Shown here: piece after piece, positions 62,909 through 64,000 of the stretch
How positions within the stretch are numbered: position 1 is the first letter of the stretch
Layout: each line of letters starts with the position of its first letter
Origin: Syntrophobacteraceae bacterium
GTDB lineage: Bacteria; Desulfobacterota; Syntrophobacteria; Syntrophobacterales; Syntrophobacteraceae
Direction of reading: 5' to 3'
Assembly (NCBI GenBank): GCA_018053185.1
Contig: JAGPLX010000003.1
Location: 1-64,000 of the forward strand
Length of the DNA stretch: 64,000 nucleotides
The notes under the pieces: generated by a model
Told to the model about the DNA's origin: nothing
Databases searched by the model: none
What the model saw: the letters and a program-made list of their open reading frames with translations, nothing else
Position numbers and translations under genes: made by a program

Positions 62909-64000
62909 TTACACCCCCTGACCGGATCCCCGCGAAGCATCTTTGACTCCTATTTTTGCGAATAGCTTTTGCTTAATCATTTCATCAAAAACCATCCATT
63001 TGTGTTCATAAAATTTTTCACCTCTACCCCCGGAAAGAAACCCGATGGGGATCTGGAATCCGCCCGCTGTTTCTTTGCCTCCGCCGTAAAAGTAGCCGGA
63101 ATCGCTTTTGCCGAAAGTCTCCTTTAGGAATTCATCGGGATCGAGTGTGATTTTTGTCGTCCGGAGAGACCCGATAATTGATTCTTCACGCTCGGCCCCG
63201 CTTACTATCCCGTAAACAATGGCTGTATGCACATTTTCTTCTGTAACCAGGAAGTCGGCGGTCTGTGGAATTACATCCCGGTCTTCCGCCCGGAGATAAC
63301 CGACGGCGGCAATTGAAAAACCTTCAACAATGACACGGTTCTCGAGGCCTCGATGGATGATATCCATGGTCCTTTTGGAACGTGACTGGCTCATGATCTG
63401 CTGAAGCAGATCCGCATCCCTGAAGTCGCTCAGGAAGCCGGCAGCATGGAAATCTTCCCGACGGGCTCTTATCAAACCGTTTGTATCGGTCATGATACCA
63501 TGGGTGAGGGCAGTGGCTGCCATTACGTGCTCTCGATGAGATTTGTCCAGTTCGATTAGTCCATTTTCAAGGTATTCGGCATAGATTGTGGCTGTAGCAC
63601 CAAAGTTCCGTCGAACATCTATAAAATCGGGTTTGAGCCGCTGTTGAGGCTCATGGTGATCCACAACAACCAAGGCACCCACCCCAACCTCCTCCAAATG
63701 CTTTACAATCTCCTCCGCCGTTGTCCCTTGATTATCCACGTAGACGGCACCGGCGTATTTCTTCCAGTCGTGAGAAGGATCAAATCGTAGCAGCTCAATC
63801 CCAAGCAGCTTCACCAATGCGATATTTTCAGGATGGCTAATCCTGCCGCTGTAAACAATGTCGCACTCGATCCCGAAGGCGGCGGCAATGAGTCGATGAG
63901 CAAAAGCCGAAGAGATGGCATCGGGATCAGGAAAGTCCTGAAGCACAATGATATGGTGTTCTCCTCGGTGGGAATCAAGGAACTCGGCTAATGTCGGTGT
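62909..64000 (-). CDS. DHH-family phosphoesterase, N terminus outside the window
   Basis: The frame is open from the stop at 62909 to the right edge with no start yet required, so the gene continues beyond 64000; at least 363 residues are visible. Motifs: LQDFPDPDAISSAF (metal-binding DPDA), VDNQGTTAE, DHH in VVVDHHEP, and the DHHA1-type GGGKETAGGF at the end. This matches NrnA-like proteins that degrade short oligoribonucleotides, pAp or cyclic dinucleotides. Base composition is lower in GC than the central part of the window but less extreme than the baeRF gene. Confidence 0.88.
   Translation of the reverse strand, partial: TPTLAEFLDSHRGEHHIIVLQDFPDPDAISSAFAHRLIAAAFGIECDIVYSGRISHPENIALVKLLGIELLRFDPSHDWKKYAGAVYVDNQGTTAEEIVKHLEEVGVGALVVVDHHEPQQRLKPDFIDVRRNFGATATIYAEYLENGLIELDKSHREHVMAATALTHGIMTDTNGLIRARREDFHAAGFLSDFRDADLLQQIMSQSRSKRTMDIIHRGLENRVIVEGFSIAAVGYLRAEDRDVIPQTADFLVTEENVHTAIVYGIVSGAEREESIIGSLRTTKITLDPDEFLKETFGKSDSGYFYGGGKETAGGFQIPIGFLSGGRGEKFYEHKWMVFDEMIKQKLFAKIGVKDASRGSGQGV

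Noticed and set aside
1-64000. tRNA or rRNA genes
   Set aside because: I looked for TTCGA-type T-arms with matching acceptor stems and for rRNA motifs on both strands and found none; a tRNA scan would settle it.

Overview
The window looks like a chromosomal segment of a Gram-negative anaerobic deltaproteobacterium (Desulfobacterota; Syntrophobacterales-like is my best guess). This rests on gene content: LptD, a full Tol-Pal set, a TamA/BamA-type protein and an outer-membrane porin (Gram-negative envelope), together with desulfoferrodoxin, rubredoxin, thiol peroxidase, anaerobic-type cobalamin genes, phenylacetate-CoA ligase plus an ACT protein, and twitching motility ATPases. Most of the sequence is GC-rich. 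Two stretches are visibly more AT-rich: about 38.2-40.7 kb and 61.4-62.7 kb.

Layout. (1) 1-3269: most of a large CRISPR array, cut by the left window edge, with 44 visible spacers and 37-bp repeats. No cas genes are in the window. (2) 3270-6452: a damaged segment that interrupts the array's distal end. It holds a Mu-like prophage remnant (Com regulator, a secreted triplicated-repeat protein, holin-like protein, small membrane protein, a frameshifted small terminase and a truncated large terminase), then one perfect orphan CRISPR repeat at 6153-6189. An 8-bp direct repeat and a pair of imperfect inverted repeats bracket the segment. (3) 6.6-11.3 kb: porin, dnaN, a TetR regulator and MlaC. (4) 11.4-16.2 kb: thioredoxin reductase, glutaredoxin, rubredoxin and a copper-export operon (two zinc ribbons, CopZ, CopA). 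(5) 16.6-20.4 kb: cobalamin-riboswitch-controlled operon cbiC-cbiL-permease-ATPase. (6) 20.8-29.1 kb: UPF0182 membrane protein, a decayed Eco57I-type methylase end, GlnD, Ndk and MltD. (7) 29.2-37.6 kb: sirtuin followed by tolQ-tolR-tolA-tolB-pal-cpoB and a TamA/BamA-like gene. (8) 38.3-40.2 kb: oxidative-stress genes dfx and tpx and a DUF2156 gene. (9) 40.7-49.3 kb: lptD, folC, ACT protein, paaK, TPR protein and trmL. (10) 49.9-57.4 kb: a tightly packed minus-strand run: metallo-hydrolase, radical SAM protein, pilT, pilU, thiE, thiL, thiD, hydrolase. (11) 57.7-64 kb: a helicase-exonuclease fusion, an RfaH-like NusG paralogue, an AT-rich baeRF/eRF1-like gene and a DHH phosphoesterase that runs off the right edge.

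The most unusual items are: the CRISPR array broken by a phage fragment that leaves an orphan repeat; the secreted protein made of three near-identical 20-residue units inside that fragment; a GlnD whose nucleotidyltransferase active site has lost its aspartates while the HD hydrolase site remains; a single-chain fusion that looks like Bacillus MrfA joined to MrfB; and an AT-rich, probably acquired ribosome-rescue-like gene. No complete new defence system is visible. The defence-related content is the array and the methylase remnant. All family assignments are from reading motifs by eye; no database search was run.
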